Origin: Oscillospiraceae bacterium
GTDB lineage: Bacteria; Bacillota; Clostridia; Oscillospirales; Oscillospiraceae
NCBI GenBank assembly: GCA_022794215.1
Contig: JAAWEH010000006.1
Location: forward strand, 38,078-102,077
Length of the DNA stretch: 64,000 bases
Direction: 5' to 3'
In this document: positions 35,335 to 43,883 of the stretch, in pieces
Position numbering within the stretch: position 1 is the first letter of the stretch
Layout: each line of letters begins with the position of its first letter
Position numbers and translations under genes: made by a program
Notes under the pieces: model-generated
Seen by the model: only the letters and a program-made list of their open reading frames with translations
Told to the model about the DNA's origin: nothing
The model's database searches: none

Positions 35335-36273
35335 TCATCGTTTTTCACCGATTCGCAGCTTGGCGCTGCGGGAGCGGGGGTTTTCTTCCAGTTCTTTTTC
35401 GCTTGGCAAAATCGGCTTTTTATTGACCAGCCGAAGGCTGGGCTTGTTTCCGCATATGCACACCGGGAAATCCGGCGGGCAGGTACAGCCCTTTACAAAC
35501 CCGGCGTATCCCATCTTCACGATCCGATCCTCCAGGGAGTGGAAGGTGATGATACACAGCCGCCCGCCCTTGTTCAGCAAGGGCACCGCCTGTCCGATGA
35601 CCCGCTCCGCGGCGGTAAGCTCATCGTTTACGGCGATACGAATGGCCTGGAAGGTACGTTTGGCGGGGTGCTGCTTCTCCCGCAAGGCTTGGGCCGGCAT
35701 AGCTGAGCGGATAATTTCTACCAGCTGAGCCGTAGTCTCAATGGGTGCTTGTCCCCTTGCCCGAACGATGGCTCCCGCAACGGCGGGGGCATACCGTTCC
35801 TCTCCATATTGGTAGAGGATACGCCGCAGCTCCTCCTGGGGCCACTCGTTGACCACCGTCCGGGCGGTCAGGGGTTGACTTTGATCCATCCGCATGTCCA
35901 AAGGGGCGTCGTGCATATAAGAGAAGCCCCGGGTCGGGTCATCCAACTGGGGAGAGGAGACCCCGAAGTCAAAAAGCATCCCGTCAGCGGCAGAAACTCC
36001 CGCCTCCGCGAGAAGCTGCGCCAGATCAGTAAAGTTTCCGTGGATCAGGCTCACGCGATCCATCCAGGCAGCCAGCTTGTCCCGGGCCGCCTGGATCGCG
36101 GCTATATCCCGGTCTATGCAGTAAAGATGACCGGTGGTAAGGCGTTTGGCGATCTCAGCGGAGTGTCCGGCACGGCCCAGAGTGCCGTCCACATAGATCC
36201 CGTCGGGGCGTATGTTCAGCCCCTCAATGCACTCGTCCAGCATGACCGGACGGTGGGAATACTGCTGCTCCAT
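35335..36273 (-). CDS. rsmH: 16S rRNA (cytosine1402-N4)-methyltransferase
   Basis: This 312-residue SAM-dependent enzyme methylates C1402 in the ribosomal P site. The motifs RPVMLDECIEGLN, DGTLGRAGHS, DFGVSSPQLDDPTRGFSY and ITFHSLEDRIVK are all family hallmarks. It lies four bases after mraZ, and its AAGGGG site touches the start codon, so translation is probably coupled to mraZ. This gene pair opens the dcw cluster in most bacteria. Confidence 0.97.
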   Translation of the reverse strand: MEQQYSHRPVMLDECIEGLNIRPDGIYVDGTLGRAGHSAEIAKRLTTGHLYCIDRDIAAIQAARDKLAAWMDRVSLIHGNFTDLAQLLAEAGVSAADGMLFDFGVSSPQLDDPTRGFSYMHDAPLDMRMDQSQPLTARTVVNEWPQEELRRILYQYGEERYAPAVAGAIVRARGQAPIETTAQLVEIIRSAMPAQALREKQHPAKRTFQAIRIAVNDELTAAERVIGQAVPLLNKGGRLCIITFHSLEDRIVKMGYAGFVKGCTCPPDFPVCICGNKPSLRLVNKKPILPSEKELEENPRSRSAKLRIGEKR

Positions 36274-36277
36274 CCCC

Positions 36278-36694
36278 TTAGAAGCCCAGCGCTTCCATGC
36301 AGGCGGACATCTTCTCCGGCGTCATCTCTTCCTCCTCCTGGGCATTCCAGGTCTCGGCGGCCCAAATCTCCGCCCGGTCGTTGACGCCGATGATAACCAC
36401 ATCCTTGTCCAAAGCCGCATACTTCCGCAGCTTCTGGGGCACCACGATCCGCCCCTGGCTGTCCAGCTCGCACTTGCTGGCGTTGGCAAAGAGGGGACGC
36501 ATGGCCTTGGATTGGCTCATGGGCAGGGAGGCGAACTTTTCGGTGAAGCGATCCCAGGTCTCCTGGGGGTAGATGGCAAGGCAGGCATCCACACCCATGG
36601 CCAGGTAAAAGGATACCCCCAATTCTTCCCGCAGTTTGGAGGGGATGAACAGCCGGCCTTTGGCGTCGATGGAATGCTCATATGTACCGGTCAT
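36278..36694 (-). CDS. mraZ: Transcriptional regulator MraZ
   Basis: This 138-residue protein has two AbrB/SpoVT-like repeats: TGTYEHSIDAKGRLFIPSK at the N terminus and KCELDSQGRIVVPQKLRKYA in the middle. MraZ binds repeated sites in front of the dcw operon and controls it. Start ATG 36694 is preferred because of the G-rich ribosome site just before it and homology to the family start (M-x-G-T/E-Y). Candidate binding repeats lie at 36735-36750. Confidence 0.95.
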   Translation of the reverse strand: MTGTYEHSIDAKGRLFIPSKLREELGVSFYLAMGVDACLAIYPQETWDRFTEKFASLPMSQSKAMRPLFANASKCELDSQGRIVVPQKLRKYAALDKDVVIIGVNDRAEIWAAETWNAQEEEEMTPEKMSACMEALGF

Positions 36695-36734
36695 GCCCTC
36701 ACCCCCCACTTGAATGGTTTTTTATGGTCTTTTG

Positions 36735-36750
36735 CTCCATTTCGCTCCAC
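36735..36750 (-). promoter_or_regulatory. Candidate MraZ binding repeats
   Basis: On the minus strand, GTGGAG and ATGGAG start exactly 10 bp apart, so TGGAG is repeated with five-base spacers. Known MraZ boxes in other bacteria are TGGGN or GTGG-type repeats with the same 10-bp spacing. They lie between the dcw promoter and mraZ. Confidence 0.5.
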
Positions 36751-36760
36751 TCTGTTTTTT

Positions 36761-36789
36761 AGTATAGCGGCTCTGTAACAAAAATGCAA
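36761..36789 (-). promoter_or_regulatory. Promoter of the dcw operon
   Basis: On the minus strand, -35 TTGCAT (36784-36789) and -10 TATACT (36761-36766) have a 17-base spacer, 67 bases before mraZ. The rest of the gap 36790-36987 is AT-rich with no recognisable feature. Confidence 0.7.
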
Positions 36790-36988
36790 TACTTTATGAG
36801 AAATTTTTTGACCTATTTTTTTGTTTTTATCCGACGTAAAACCATCCTTTTGCGTACGATTCTTAAAAATTGTTTTTCTTTGTTACCATTTTTGAAGGGC
36901 AAAATCACACTTTATGGAAAGCCTCTCCCCTTCACAGCCCAAGATGTTGTGTTCGACCTTTTTCGTCGTCTTTCTGCCCTCCGAAGAC

Positions 36989-37026
36989 AAAAAAATCCCC
37001 AGGGAGGTGTAACACCTCTCTGGGGA
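36989..37026 (-). terminator. Terminator of the rsmD-coaD-coiled-coil operon
   Basis: A 14-bp stem with one G-U pair (36996-37009 with 37013-37026) is followed on the minus strand by a run of seven T. It separates this operon from the dcw promoter. Confidence 0.92.
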
Positions 37027-37041
37027 AAATTATTTTTTTGT

Positions 37042-37563
37042 TTATCCTTCTAACTCAGCATCGAAAGGCTTGTTCTGAGGCTGGGGCTGAGCGGCGGGCT
37101 CCACCCCTGTTGCGGCAGCCCGGAACCGCGTCCGGGATTTTTTGATCTCGTCATAGGCCTCGGCCACCGCCTCCTCTGTACGGCGCAGAGCGTCGTCGCA
37201 GTAGCGATTGGCTGCCTGCTTCAGCTCCCGAGACATCTCCTCTGCCTTCCGGCGCAGCTCTTCGCTTTCCCGCTTGGCCTTGGCCAGCAGCTCGTTCTCT
37301 GCCAACAGCTGCTTGGCCTTCTCCTCCGCCTGCTGGATAATTAAGTCACCCTCCCGCTTGGCGGAGGCCAGATAATCATTTCGAGCGTTCAGCAGCTTTT
37401 TTGCCTCTGCCAGCTCCGCAGGGAACGCCCCCCGGATCTCGTCGATCAAATCCAGGGCCTTGTCCCGCTCTACCATGCATTTATCGGCAGAAAGGGGTAC
37501 GTTCTTGGCCTCGTCCACCATTTCAAAGAGCATGTCCAACAGTTCATTGACCCCACTCGCCAT
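37042..37563 (-). CDS. Coiled-coil protein, DivIVA/ATP-synthase-b-like (unassigned)
   Basis: This 173-residue protein is mostly charged helix (about residues 45-145, rich in Ala, Glu, Lys and Arg, e.g. QQAEEKAKQLLAENE), with a short disordered Pro/Gln tail. The heptad pattern suggests a coiled coil like that of DivIVA or of V/F-ATPase stalk subunits; no membrane helix is present. It shares one base with the coaD stop (TAATG), so it is translationally coupled to coaD, and this pair recurs in clostridia as I recall. Its role is unknown; polar scaffold protein is one possibility. Confidence 0.65.
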   Translation of the reverse strand: MASGVNELLDMLFEMVDEAKNVPLSADKCMVERDKALDLIDEIRGAFPAELAEAKKLLNARNDYLASAKREGDLIIQQAEEKAKQLLAENELLAKAKRESEELRRKAEEMSRELKQAANRYCDDALRRTEEAVAEAYDEIKKSRTRFRAAATGVEPAAQPQPQNKPFDAELEG

Positions 37564-38060
37564 TATTCCTTCCTCCTGCTTTTCATTTTTTCTGTCACAT
37601 CCTCGATGATCTCACGAGGAATAAAATCGCTCAGATCAGCGCCGTACATCGCCATTTCCTTCACCATACTGGAGCTGACATAGGTATATTTAGAGCCGGA
37701 GGGAAGGAACAGCGTCTCCAACCGGGGATTCATCTTCCGGTTGATCAGGGCCATCTGAAGCTCCTTCTCATAATCCGATACCGCCCGCAATCCTTTCACC
37801 AAGGTACAGGCTCTTTTCTGTCTGGCATAGTCGGCAACAAGCACCGTAGACTGATCCACCTCTACATTGGGCAGCTTTTCCACCACCCTGCGGATCAGCT
37901 CCACCCGCTCGTCGGGGGTAAACAGGCCTGAGCCCACCTTCTCTGCGTTCACCATCACACAGACGATCAATTTATCGAAGCAGCGGGAGGCCCGCTTGAT
38001 CACGTTTAGGTGTCCCAGTGTAATGGGGTCAAAACTGCCGGGATAAATGGCTGTTTTCAC
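37563..38060 (-). CDS. coaD: Phosphopantetheine adenylyltransferase
   Basis: This 165-residue enzyme transfers AMP from ATP to 4'-phosphopantetheine, the fourth step of coenzyme A synthesis. The nucleotidyltransferase motif GSFDPITLGH is at the N terminus, LVKGLRAVSDYE in the middle and YVSSSMVKEMA near the end, as expected. The start is GTG (GTGAAAACAGCC). It lies 26 bases after rsmD, the usual rsmD-coaD pair of Firmicutes. Confidence 0.96.
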   Translation of the reverse strand: MKTAIYPGSFDPITLGHLNVIKRASRCFDKLIVCVMVNAEKVGSGLFTPDERVELIRRVVEKLPNVEVDQSTVLVADYARQKRACTLVKGLRAVSDYEKELQMALINRKMNPRLETLFLPSGSKYTYVSSSMVKEMAMYGADLSDFIPREIIEDVTEKMKSRRKE

Positions 38061-38086
38061 AGGTCGTCACATCCTTGTGCCGGTTC

Positions 38087-38638
38087 TTATTCCTCAAGCC
38101 GGCGGTGGTAAATGGTCAGCTTGATCTTGCCGTAGCGGTAATCCCGTCCCATTTCATAGGGGGCGGGCAGTTGCGGCAGGATCTTGTCCAGGGCACTTTC
38201 GCATACAATTATACCATTTTCGGCCACAATGTCAATCTCCGCCAGCTTCAAAAGTGCCCGATCCAACAGGTCGGAGGCGTAGGGGGGATCCAAAAAGACC
38301 AGGGCAAACTTTTCCCGGCAGGAGGTAAGAAAGGAAATGGCGTCCCCTGCCGCCACCCGGCTTTGATTTTCAAAGCCGGTGGTTTTCAGGTTCTCCTGGA
38401 TGACCTTCACCGCCTCCCGGCTCTGATCCACGAAGACGCACTTTTCCGCGCCCCGGGAAAGGGCCTCAATGCCCAGCTGCCCCGTGCCGGCGAAGAGATC
38501 CAGCGCCCGCCGGCCCTCGATGTCAAACTGGATGATGTTGAAAATAGACTCTTTCACCTTGTCGGTGGTGGGGCGGGTGTCCAAGCCGGGAAGATCCTTC
38601 AGCTTTCTTCCCCGGGCTGTGCCTGTGATAACACGCAT
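38087..38638 (-). CDS. rsmD: 16S rRNA (guanine966-N2)-methyltransferase
   Basis: This 183-residue Rossmann methyltransferase modifies G966 of 16S rRNA. N-terminal RVITGTARGRKL, the SAM loop DLFAGTGQLGIEALSRGA and the catalytic DPPY motif (near residue 119) are clear. The start has AAGGATG upstream. It heads the rsmD-coaD operon. Confidence 0.95.
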   Translation of the reverse strand: MRVITGTARGRKLKDLPGLDTRPTTDKVKESIFNIIQFDIEGRRALDLFAGTGQLGIEALSRGAEKCVFVDQSREAVKVIQENLKTTGFENQSRVAAGDAISFLTSCREKFALVFLDPPYASDLLDRALLKLAEIDIVAENGIIVCESALDKILPQLPAPYEMGRDYRYGKIKLTIYHRRLEE

Positions 38639-38742
38639 GAGATCTCATCCTTTCGGGTGTGGTCATTTTTTTGCAGCTTCCACTCTATTTTGCACTGTTT
38701 TTCCTTTTTTAAAGAGGTTCGCCATGGCGCTCCCTTCTCCGC

Positions 38743-40074
38743 CTATTGGGGCAGCTCTCCGGTGCCGTCCCAGCGGAAGCGGGTGGCGGCGGCCTCCGGG
38801 ATGCTCTCATAATCCCACTGATGATCACTCTCCCGCAGCTCCTGGCTGGTCACGTTGAAATAGCGGTGCTGCCAGGGCCACATAGTCGTCTCGTCCAGGC
38901 CCTCCCGGTAGGTAGCGTTCCAGGTGGGATCCACACCATACCACTCCCCCTCCAGCTTTACCATGTTCCAGGCGTGGTCGCTGCTGGAACTGGAGGAGGC
39001 CCCGATCACCGTGACGCACTCCACCCCCGCCAGATCCATTAGGAGCTGAAAGGTGGTGGCATAGGCCAGACAGATGCCGTAACCCCGCCCCAGAAGGCCA
39101 TACGGATTCAGGTTGTCCTCCCGGCCCATGGGAGTCGTGGGATCATGAACGGTTCGGTCATAGCAGCCGTAATAGGACTGCACCAGCCAGTCGTGAAGGT
39201 TCAGCTCCTTTTGAAAGTCGGTCATCCCCGGCGTTATTGCCGCATCCAGAGCCTCCTTACACTTGGCCAAGATGGCGGCGTCCTTTTCGGAAAGATCGCT
39301 CTCGTCCCCCGTCTCCCAAGCCGTTAGGATGGCCGAGGTGTCATAGGGGGTCATGTCAAACTCGTTGGGCGGATCAAAGCGCCGCCACCCCTTCTCGTTG
39401 GCATAGTCGGTCCAGTTGTAAGGCTCCGAGGTCTCCTTGGCAGTCAGCCCGTCTTGAACCCCGGAACCGGTTTCTTCCGGAGCGGATGTCTCAGAGACAG
39501 CAGCCTCTGAGACCGCTTCCAATACTCCTGCCAGTTCCTCAAAGGCGGCCTCGGCAGCGGGCATATCCTCACAAATCAGCAGCGCCACCCAAGTTTCCCC
39601 CGCCACCGCCTTTCCTTGCTCCACCAGGGCCGCCTGCTCCGGGTCGTAGCCGTAAAAATCCCCTTGGCGGCGCTCCAGGTAGCCGTTCAGAGCCTCCACA
39701 GCGGATGTTTCATCATAGGCGTAAGTGCCGTGGTTCAGGGAGAACACCGCGATCTCCCTGGCATCCACCCCGCCGAAGGTATAGATGGCCGCATCGCTCA
39801 CGACGTCCCACTGCACCCCATAGAGTTCCAGGTAAAATGCCAGGTCTCCCCCACCTGGAGCTCCGCTGTCAACCCGAGCCGTATAGCCCTCCGCCTCCGG
39901 CTGGGAGCGGAGAATGGCCCGGGCAATGGCGTCGGCGTTGACCGTATCGGACGTTCCCGTTTGCACGGGGCTTTCCGTCTCCATGAGCGGAGACGGGGCA
40001 GCGCTCTCCTCCGCCGGGGCAGCACAGGAGCAGAGAAGAGAGAGGGCCAGCAGAATAGGGATATATCTTTTCAT
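38743..40074 (-). CDS. Secreted lipoprotein with DUF4358-like and transglutaminase-like domains
   Basis: This 443-residue protein has a lipoprotein signal (LLALSLLCSC, Cys17 predicted to be lipidated). Residues about 45-185 resemble DUF4358, and about 260-420 form a transglutaminase-like domain. The thiol triad can be assigned: Cys in GYGICLAYA (about 335), His in SDHAWNMV (about 367) and Asp in GVDPTWN (about 380). It probably acts on proteins or peptides at the outer cell face, as a protease or transglutaminase; the substrate is unknown. It has a strong AGGAGG site and is followed upstream by uvrC with only a short gap. Confidence 0.8.
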   Translation of the reverse strand: MKRYIPILLALSLLCSCAAPAEESAAPSPLMETESPVQTGTSDTVNADAIARAILRSQPEAEGYTARVDSGAPGGGDLAFYLELYGVQWDVVSDAAIYTFGGVDAREIAVFSLNHGTYAYDETSAVEALNGYLERRQGDFYGYDPEQAALVEQGKAVAGETWVALLICEDMPAAEAAFEELAGVLEAVSEAAVSETSAPEETGSGVQDGLTAKETSEPYNWTDYANEKGWRRFDPPNEFDMTPYDTSAILTAWETGDESDLSEKDAAILAKCKEALDAAITPGMTDFQKELNLHDWLVQSYYGCYDRTVHDPTTPMGREDNLNPYGLLGRGYGICLAYATTFQLLMDLAGVECVTVIGASSSSSSDHAWNMVKLEGEWYGVDPTWNATYREGLDETTMWPWQHRYFNVTSQELRESDHQWDYESIPEAAATRFRWDGTGELPQ

Positions 40075-40121
40075 GGTAGCCCTCCTTTTTCCTTCTGTAG
40101 AGACCGGACGGCGGCCGGTCT

Positions 40122-41948
40122 CTACGGCGTCGGAGCGTTGAAATAATCGTAGATCACCTTACCCGTGGCCTTCCCCGCCACCTCCTGGAGCTCCGTCAGG
40201 GAGGCCGCCTTAATGGCCTTCACGCTCTTAAAGTGCTTCAAAAGGGCATTGCGGCGGGTGGGGCCGATGCCGGGGATCTTGTCCAGCTCCGAGCCCTTCA
40301 CCCGCTGGGACTGCTGCTGGCGGTGGAACTCGATGGCAAAGCGGTGGGTCTCCTCCTGGATCTGGCCCACCAGGGCAAAGACCGCAGGGTACCGCTGAAT
40401 GCCGATCTCCTCTCCATCAGGGGTCATAAGGGCCCTTGTGCGGTGGCGGTCATCCTTCACCATACCGTAAACTGGGATGGACAAACCCAATCTCTCCTCC
40501 ACCCCCACCGCGATCCGGGCATGCTCCTGCCCGCCGTCGATAAACAGCACATCGGGAAGATCCTTGAACTTCTCATCCCCCTCCAGATAACGCTTGAACC
40601 GGCGCTTCAGCACCTGCTCCATGGAAGCGTAGTCGTCGGGGCCCTCCATATCCTTTAGCTTGAAGCGGCGGTAATCCCGCTTCAAGGGCTTGCCCCCCAC
40701 GTAGACCACCATGGAGGCCACGATATCGTCGGCGCCCTGGTTGGAGATATCGTAGGACTCGATGCGGTTGGGGGGCGGATTCATATCCAGCACCTTGCCC
40801 AGCAGCTCCAGAGTCTTGGACTGCCGTTCCGCCGCGGAGGTGGCCCGTTCCACCTCCTCCACCGCATTCTTATTCGCCAGTTTGATCAAGTCCATCTTAG
40901 CCCCCCGCTGAGGGGTGACAAGCTCCACCCGGCGGCCGCAGGCCTCGGAGAGCATCCGGGTCACGGACACCTCGTCCTCCAGCTCACAGGGAAGCAAGAT
41001 CTGCTTGGGAAGCCGGGAGCGGCTGCCGTAATATTGCCTTACCAGGGAGGAGACAGCCTCCCCCTCCTCCCCCTCCATGGGGGTCTCGATAAGATCCATG
41101 TCCTTGGCTGCCAGGTCGCCCTCCACATAGTGAAGAACCACGAAACAGCTTTTGGCGGTGCCCTGGTGGTAGCCCACCACATCGGTGTCCGCCAGGGAAC
41201 CCGCCACCACCTTCTGCCGCTTGCCCAGCAGCTCAATGGCACGGATGCGATCCCGGAGCTCGGCGGCTTTTTCAAAGCGCATCTCCTCGGCGGCCAATTC
41301 CATCTCGGCGGTAAGGTCTGCCTTGACCTCCTTGAACTGGCCCTCCAACAGCCGAATGGCCTGATTCATGGTTTCTCTATGCTGCTCGGGGGTCATCTCC
41401 GGGCGGCAGTAGCCGTCGCAGAGGCCCATGTGATAGTTGAGGCAGGGGCGCTCCTTGCCCACGTCCCGGGGGAATTTTTTGTTGCAGGAGGGCAGGCGCA
41501 GAGCTCCCCGGAGAGCATCCAGAATCCCCCAGGTAGCGCTGCGGCTGCCATAGGGGCCGAAATACCGGGCTCCATCCTCAGCCACCTTGTTGGAGAGGGA
41601 GAACCGGGGGTAGTCCGCATTCACATCCAACCGGATGTACGGATAACCCTTATCGTCCTTCAGCAGGATATTGTAGTGGGGCTGGTGGCGCTTGATGAGG
41701 GAGTTTTCCAGCACCAGGGCTTCAAACTCGCTGTCGGCCACGATGACGTCAAAGTGGTCAATGGAGGCCACCATGGCCCGGGTCTTCTCCGTGTGGGAGG
41801 CAAGGTTGGCAAAATATTGGGAAACCCGGTTTTTCAGGGCCTTGGCCTTGCCCACGTAGATGACCTCATTGTGCTTGTCCTGCATGATATACACGCCCGG
41901 CTTCAAAGGAAGGGCGTGGGCTTTTTCTTTCAGTTCGTCAAAGGTCAT
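40122..41948 (-). CDS. uvrC: Excinuclease ABC subunit C
   Basis: This 608-residue nuclease makes both incisions in nucleotide excision repair. The GIY-YIG domain (GVYIMQDKHNEVIYVGKAKA, about 18-40), the UVR helix pair that binds UvrB (ELAAEEMRFEKAAELRDRIR, about 208-230), the RNase H-like endonuclease (VLFIDGGQEHA) and two C-terminal helix-hairpin-helix motifs (IPGIGPTRRNALL) are all visible. Start ATG has AAAGGAGGG. uvrA and uvrB are not in the window. Confidence 0.97.
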   Translation of the reverse strand: MTFDELKEKAHALPLKPGVYIMQDKHNEVIYVGKAKALKNRVSQYFANLASHTEKTRAMVASIDHFDVIVADSEFEALVLENSLIKRHQPHYNILLKDDKGYPYIRLDVNADYPRFSLSNKVAEDGARYFGPYGSRSATWGILDALRGALRLPSCNKKFPRDVGKERPCLNYHMGLCDGYCRPEMTPEQHRETMNQAIRLLEGQFKEVKADLTAEMELAAEEMRFEKAAELRDRIRAIELLGKRQKVVAGSLADTDVVGYHQGTAKSCFVVLHYVEGDLAAKDMDLIETPMEGEEGEAVSSLVRQYYGSRSRLPKQILLPCELEDEVSVTRMLSEACGRRVELVTPQRGAKMDLIKLANKNAVEEVERATSAAERQSKTLELLGKVLDMNPPPNRIESYDISNQGADDIVASMVVYVGGKPLKRDYRRFKLKDMEGPDDYASMEQVLKRRFKRYLEGDEKFKDLPDVLFIDGGQEHARIAVGVEERLGLSIPVYGMVKDDRHRTRALMTPDGEEIGIQRYPAVFALVGQIQEETHRFAIEFHRQQQSQRVKGSELDKIPGIGPTRRNALLKHFKSVKAIKAASLTELQEVAGKATGKVIYDYFNAPTP

Positions 41949-42078
41949 GGGGTTTCCCTCCTTTCAAAGCCTTTCGGCGGGTTTGGCCCCGGCCGGAAGG
42001 CCGGAAAATGCAACCGCCCGCATCAAACAAATTCTCAAATCCATCACGATCCCCTTAACAGCAGAGAACCCCCGTCCC

Positions 42079-42648
42079 TCACTGCGGCCCCAGATTTCCT
42101 TCCTTCCAGTGCTTGCGGCACAGGCCGATATACTTGTCGTTGGCCCCCAGCACCACCTGCTCGCCCTCCTTCAGCACCTTGCCCGTCTCGTCAAAGCGGG
42201 CGTTGCAGGTGGCTTTTTTGCCGCACCAGCAGATGGTCTTGACCTCCTCGATGATGTCGGCGCAGGCCAGCAGCGCCTGGGAACCGGGGAATAGATCCCC
42301 TCTGAAATCCGCCCGGAGGCCGTAGCAGATGACGGGCACATGCCAGTCGTCCACAATGTGGGTCACATAATCCACTTCCTCCTGGGTCAAAAACTGGGCC
42401 TCGTCCACAATAATGCATTGGTAGTCCCGAACCTCCGATTCCGACATAGCCCGCAGTTCCTCAAACCATATGCAGGGGTAATGGAGGCCGATGCGGGAAT
42501 TGACGATGGCCTTGCCCTCCCGCTGGTCGATGTCGGGCTTCACCATCAGGGCCTTCTGGCCCCGCTCCTCATAGTTGTAGCGCACCATCAGGGCGTTGGC
42601 CGACTTGGAAGAGCCCATAACGCCGTACCGAAAATAGAGCTTTGCCAT
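42079..42648 (-). CDS. tdk: Thymidine kinase
   Basis: This 189-residue type II (TK1-like) kinase salvages thymidine to dTMP. The P-loop is YGVMGSSKSANAL, a variant of GSMFSGKT found in clostridial proteins; the base region VDEAQFLTQEEV and the zinc cysteines (CWCGKKATC and the C-terminal CRKHW) fit the family. Start ATG follows AAGGTGG. It stands between uvrC and mutY. Confidence 0.94.
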   Translation of the reverse strand: MAKLYFRYGVMGSSKSANALMVRYNYEERGQKALMVKPDIDQREGKAIVNSRIGLHYPCIWFEELRAMSESEVRDYQCIIVDEAQFLTQEEVDYVTHIVDDWHVPVICYGLRADFRGDLFPGSQALLACADIIEEVKTICWCGKKATCNARFDETGKVLKEGEQVVLGANDKYIGLCRKHWKEGNLGPQ

Positions 42649-42738
42649 CTGTCATTCCACCTTTTTATGTATGGTTTTATCTTTTGTATTCCCGCTCGCT
42701 CCACCGTTTCTCAACACCCGGGGAGCCGTTTTGTATGC

Positions 42739-43761
42739 TCATTTCACCCGCTGGGCTACGATATGGGCAAAGGGGGCGAAGGCGCTGGGCAAGGCGTAGG
42801 TATCAGCCAGCTCTTCCCCGCCGGCCCAGAGCCAGTCTTGAGGCAGGGCCTCTGTCTCCGCTTCCACGGCATAGGCCTTCATGTGCCATTCCTTGTGGGT
42901 GAAGATATGCTTTCCGGCGGCTGCAAAATCCGCCTTGCCCTCCACCGGGCAGGGCCAGGGGGCGGGCTCGTTGGGGTATTCCCACAAGCCTGCCAGCAGC
43001 CCTCTTGCCGGACGCCGGCGGAGGGCCACCTTCCCGTCCCGAAAAATGAGATAAACCACCCGTTCCTCGATCTTACGGGCCTTTTTCGGGGCTTTCACCG
43101 GCAGATCCCGGGCCGTTCCCGTCAGACAACCGGCGCAGAAATCCGCCGCCGGACACTTCTCACACAGGGGCGCCCCGTTGGGAAGGCACACAGTGGCGCC
43201 CAGATCCATCATGGCCTGGTTGAAGGCTCCGGGTATATCCCGGGGGATGATCTTGGTCAAGGCATCCCGGATATCCGCTTTCACCTCCGGGCGGGTCATA
43301 TCCCGGTGGTCGTCGGTGAGGCGGCTCACCACCCGGAGGACGTTGCCGTCCACCGCCGGCACCGGTTGGCCGAAGGCAATGGAGGAGATGGCCCCGGCGG
43401 TATAATCCCCGATGCCGGAGAGGGTCAGGAGCTCCTCGTAACGGGAGGGCATCTCCCCGCCGAACCGCTCCATCACCTGCCGGGCCGCCTTTTGCAGGTT
43501 CCGGGCCCGACTGTAGTAACCCAGGCCCTGCCACAGCTTCATCAGCTTATCCTCAGGACAGGCGGCCAAATCCGCCACGGTAGGCAGAGCCTCCAGGAAC
43601 CGCTTATAGTAATCCAGCACCGCCGCCACCCGGGTCTGCTGGAGCATGATCTCAGAGACCCAGACATGGTAGGGGGTGGGATCGCTGCGCCAGGGCAAGG
43701 TTCTGGCGTTCTCGTGATACCAGAGAAGCAGGGGGAGGGGCAGTTGTTCCAGTTGTGTCAC
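42739..43761 (-). CDS. mutY: A/G-specific adenine glycosylase
   Basis: This 340-residue repair enzyme removes adenine paired with 8-oxoguanine. Catalytic Glu in VSEIMLQQTRV, the helix-hairpin-helix LSGIGDYTAGAI, catalytic Asp in AVDGNVLRV, and a [4Fe-4S] motif C-x7-C-x2-C-x5-C (x7 where x6 is common) are present, followed by a NUDIX-like 8-oxoG-recognition domain (about 225-340). The start is set at GTG 43761, with AAGGAGGGGG seven bases upstream; the open frame continues 21 codons further but without a site. Confidence 0.95.
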   Translation of the reverse strand: MTQLEQLPLPLLLWYHENARTLPWRSDPTPYHVWVSEIMLQQTRVAAVLDYYKRFLEALPTVADLAACPEDKLMKLWQGLGYYSRARNLQKAARQVMERFGGEMPSRYEELLTLSGIGDYTAGAISSIAFGQPVPAVDGNVLRVVSRLTDDHRDMTRPEVKADIRDALTKIIPRDIPGAFNQAMMDLGATVCLPNGAPLCEKCPAADFCAGCLTGTARDLPVKAPKKARKIEERVVYLIFRDGKVALRRRPARGLLAGLWEYPNEPAPWPCPVEGKADFAAAGKHIFTHKEWHMKAYAVEAETEALPQDWLWAGGEELADTYALPSAFAPFAHIVAQRVK

Positions 43762-43837
43762 GGGGCGTCCCCCTCCTTTGCGTATAGTTAGAGTTATTAT
43801 ACTTGTTTTTGAGGGGAATTTCAACGGAAACAGAAAA

Positions 43838-43864
43838 GAAAAGCCACCCCCGAAGGGGCGGCTT
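43838..43864 (-). terminator. Terminator of the NYN/M55/nucleotidyltransferase operon
   Basis: A 10-bp stem with one wobble (43841-43850 with 43855-43864) and a tetraloop is followed on the minus strand by TTTCTTTTCTG, 20 bases after the NYN-gene stop. Confidence 0.85.
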
Positions 43865-43883
43865 CACACAGAAAATCCTGCAC

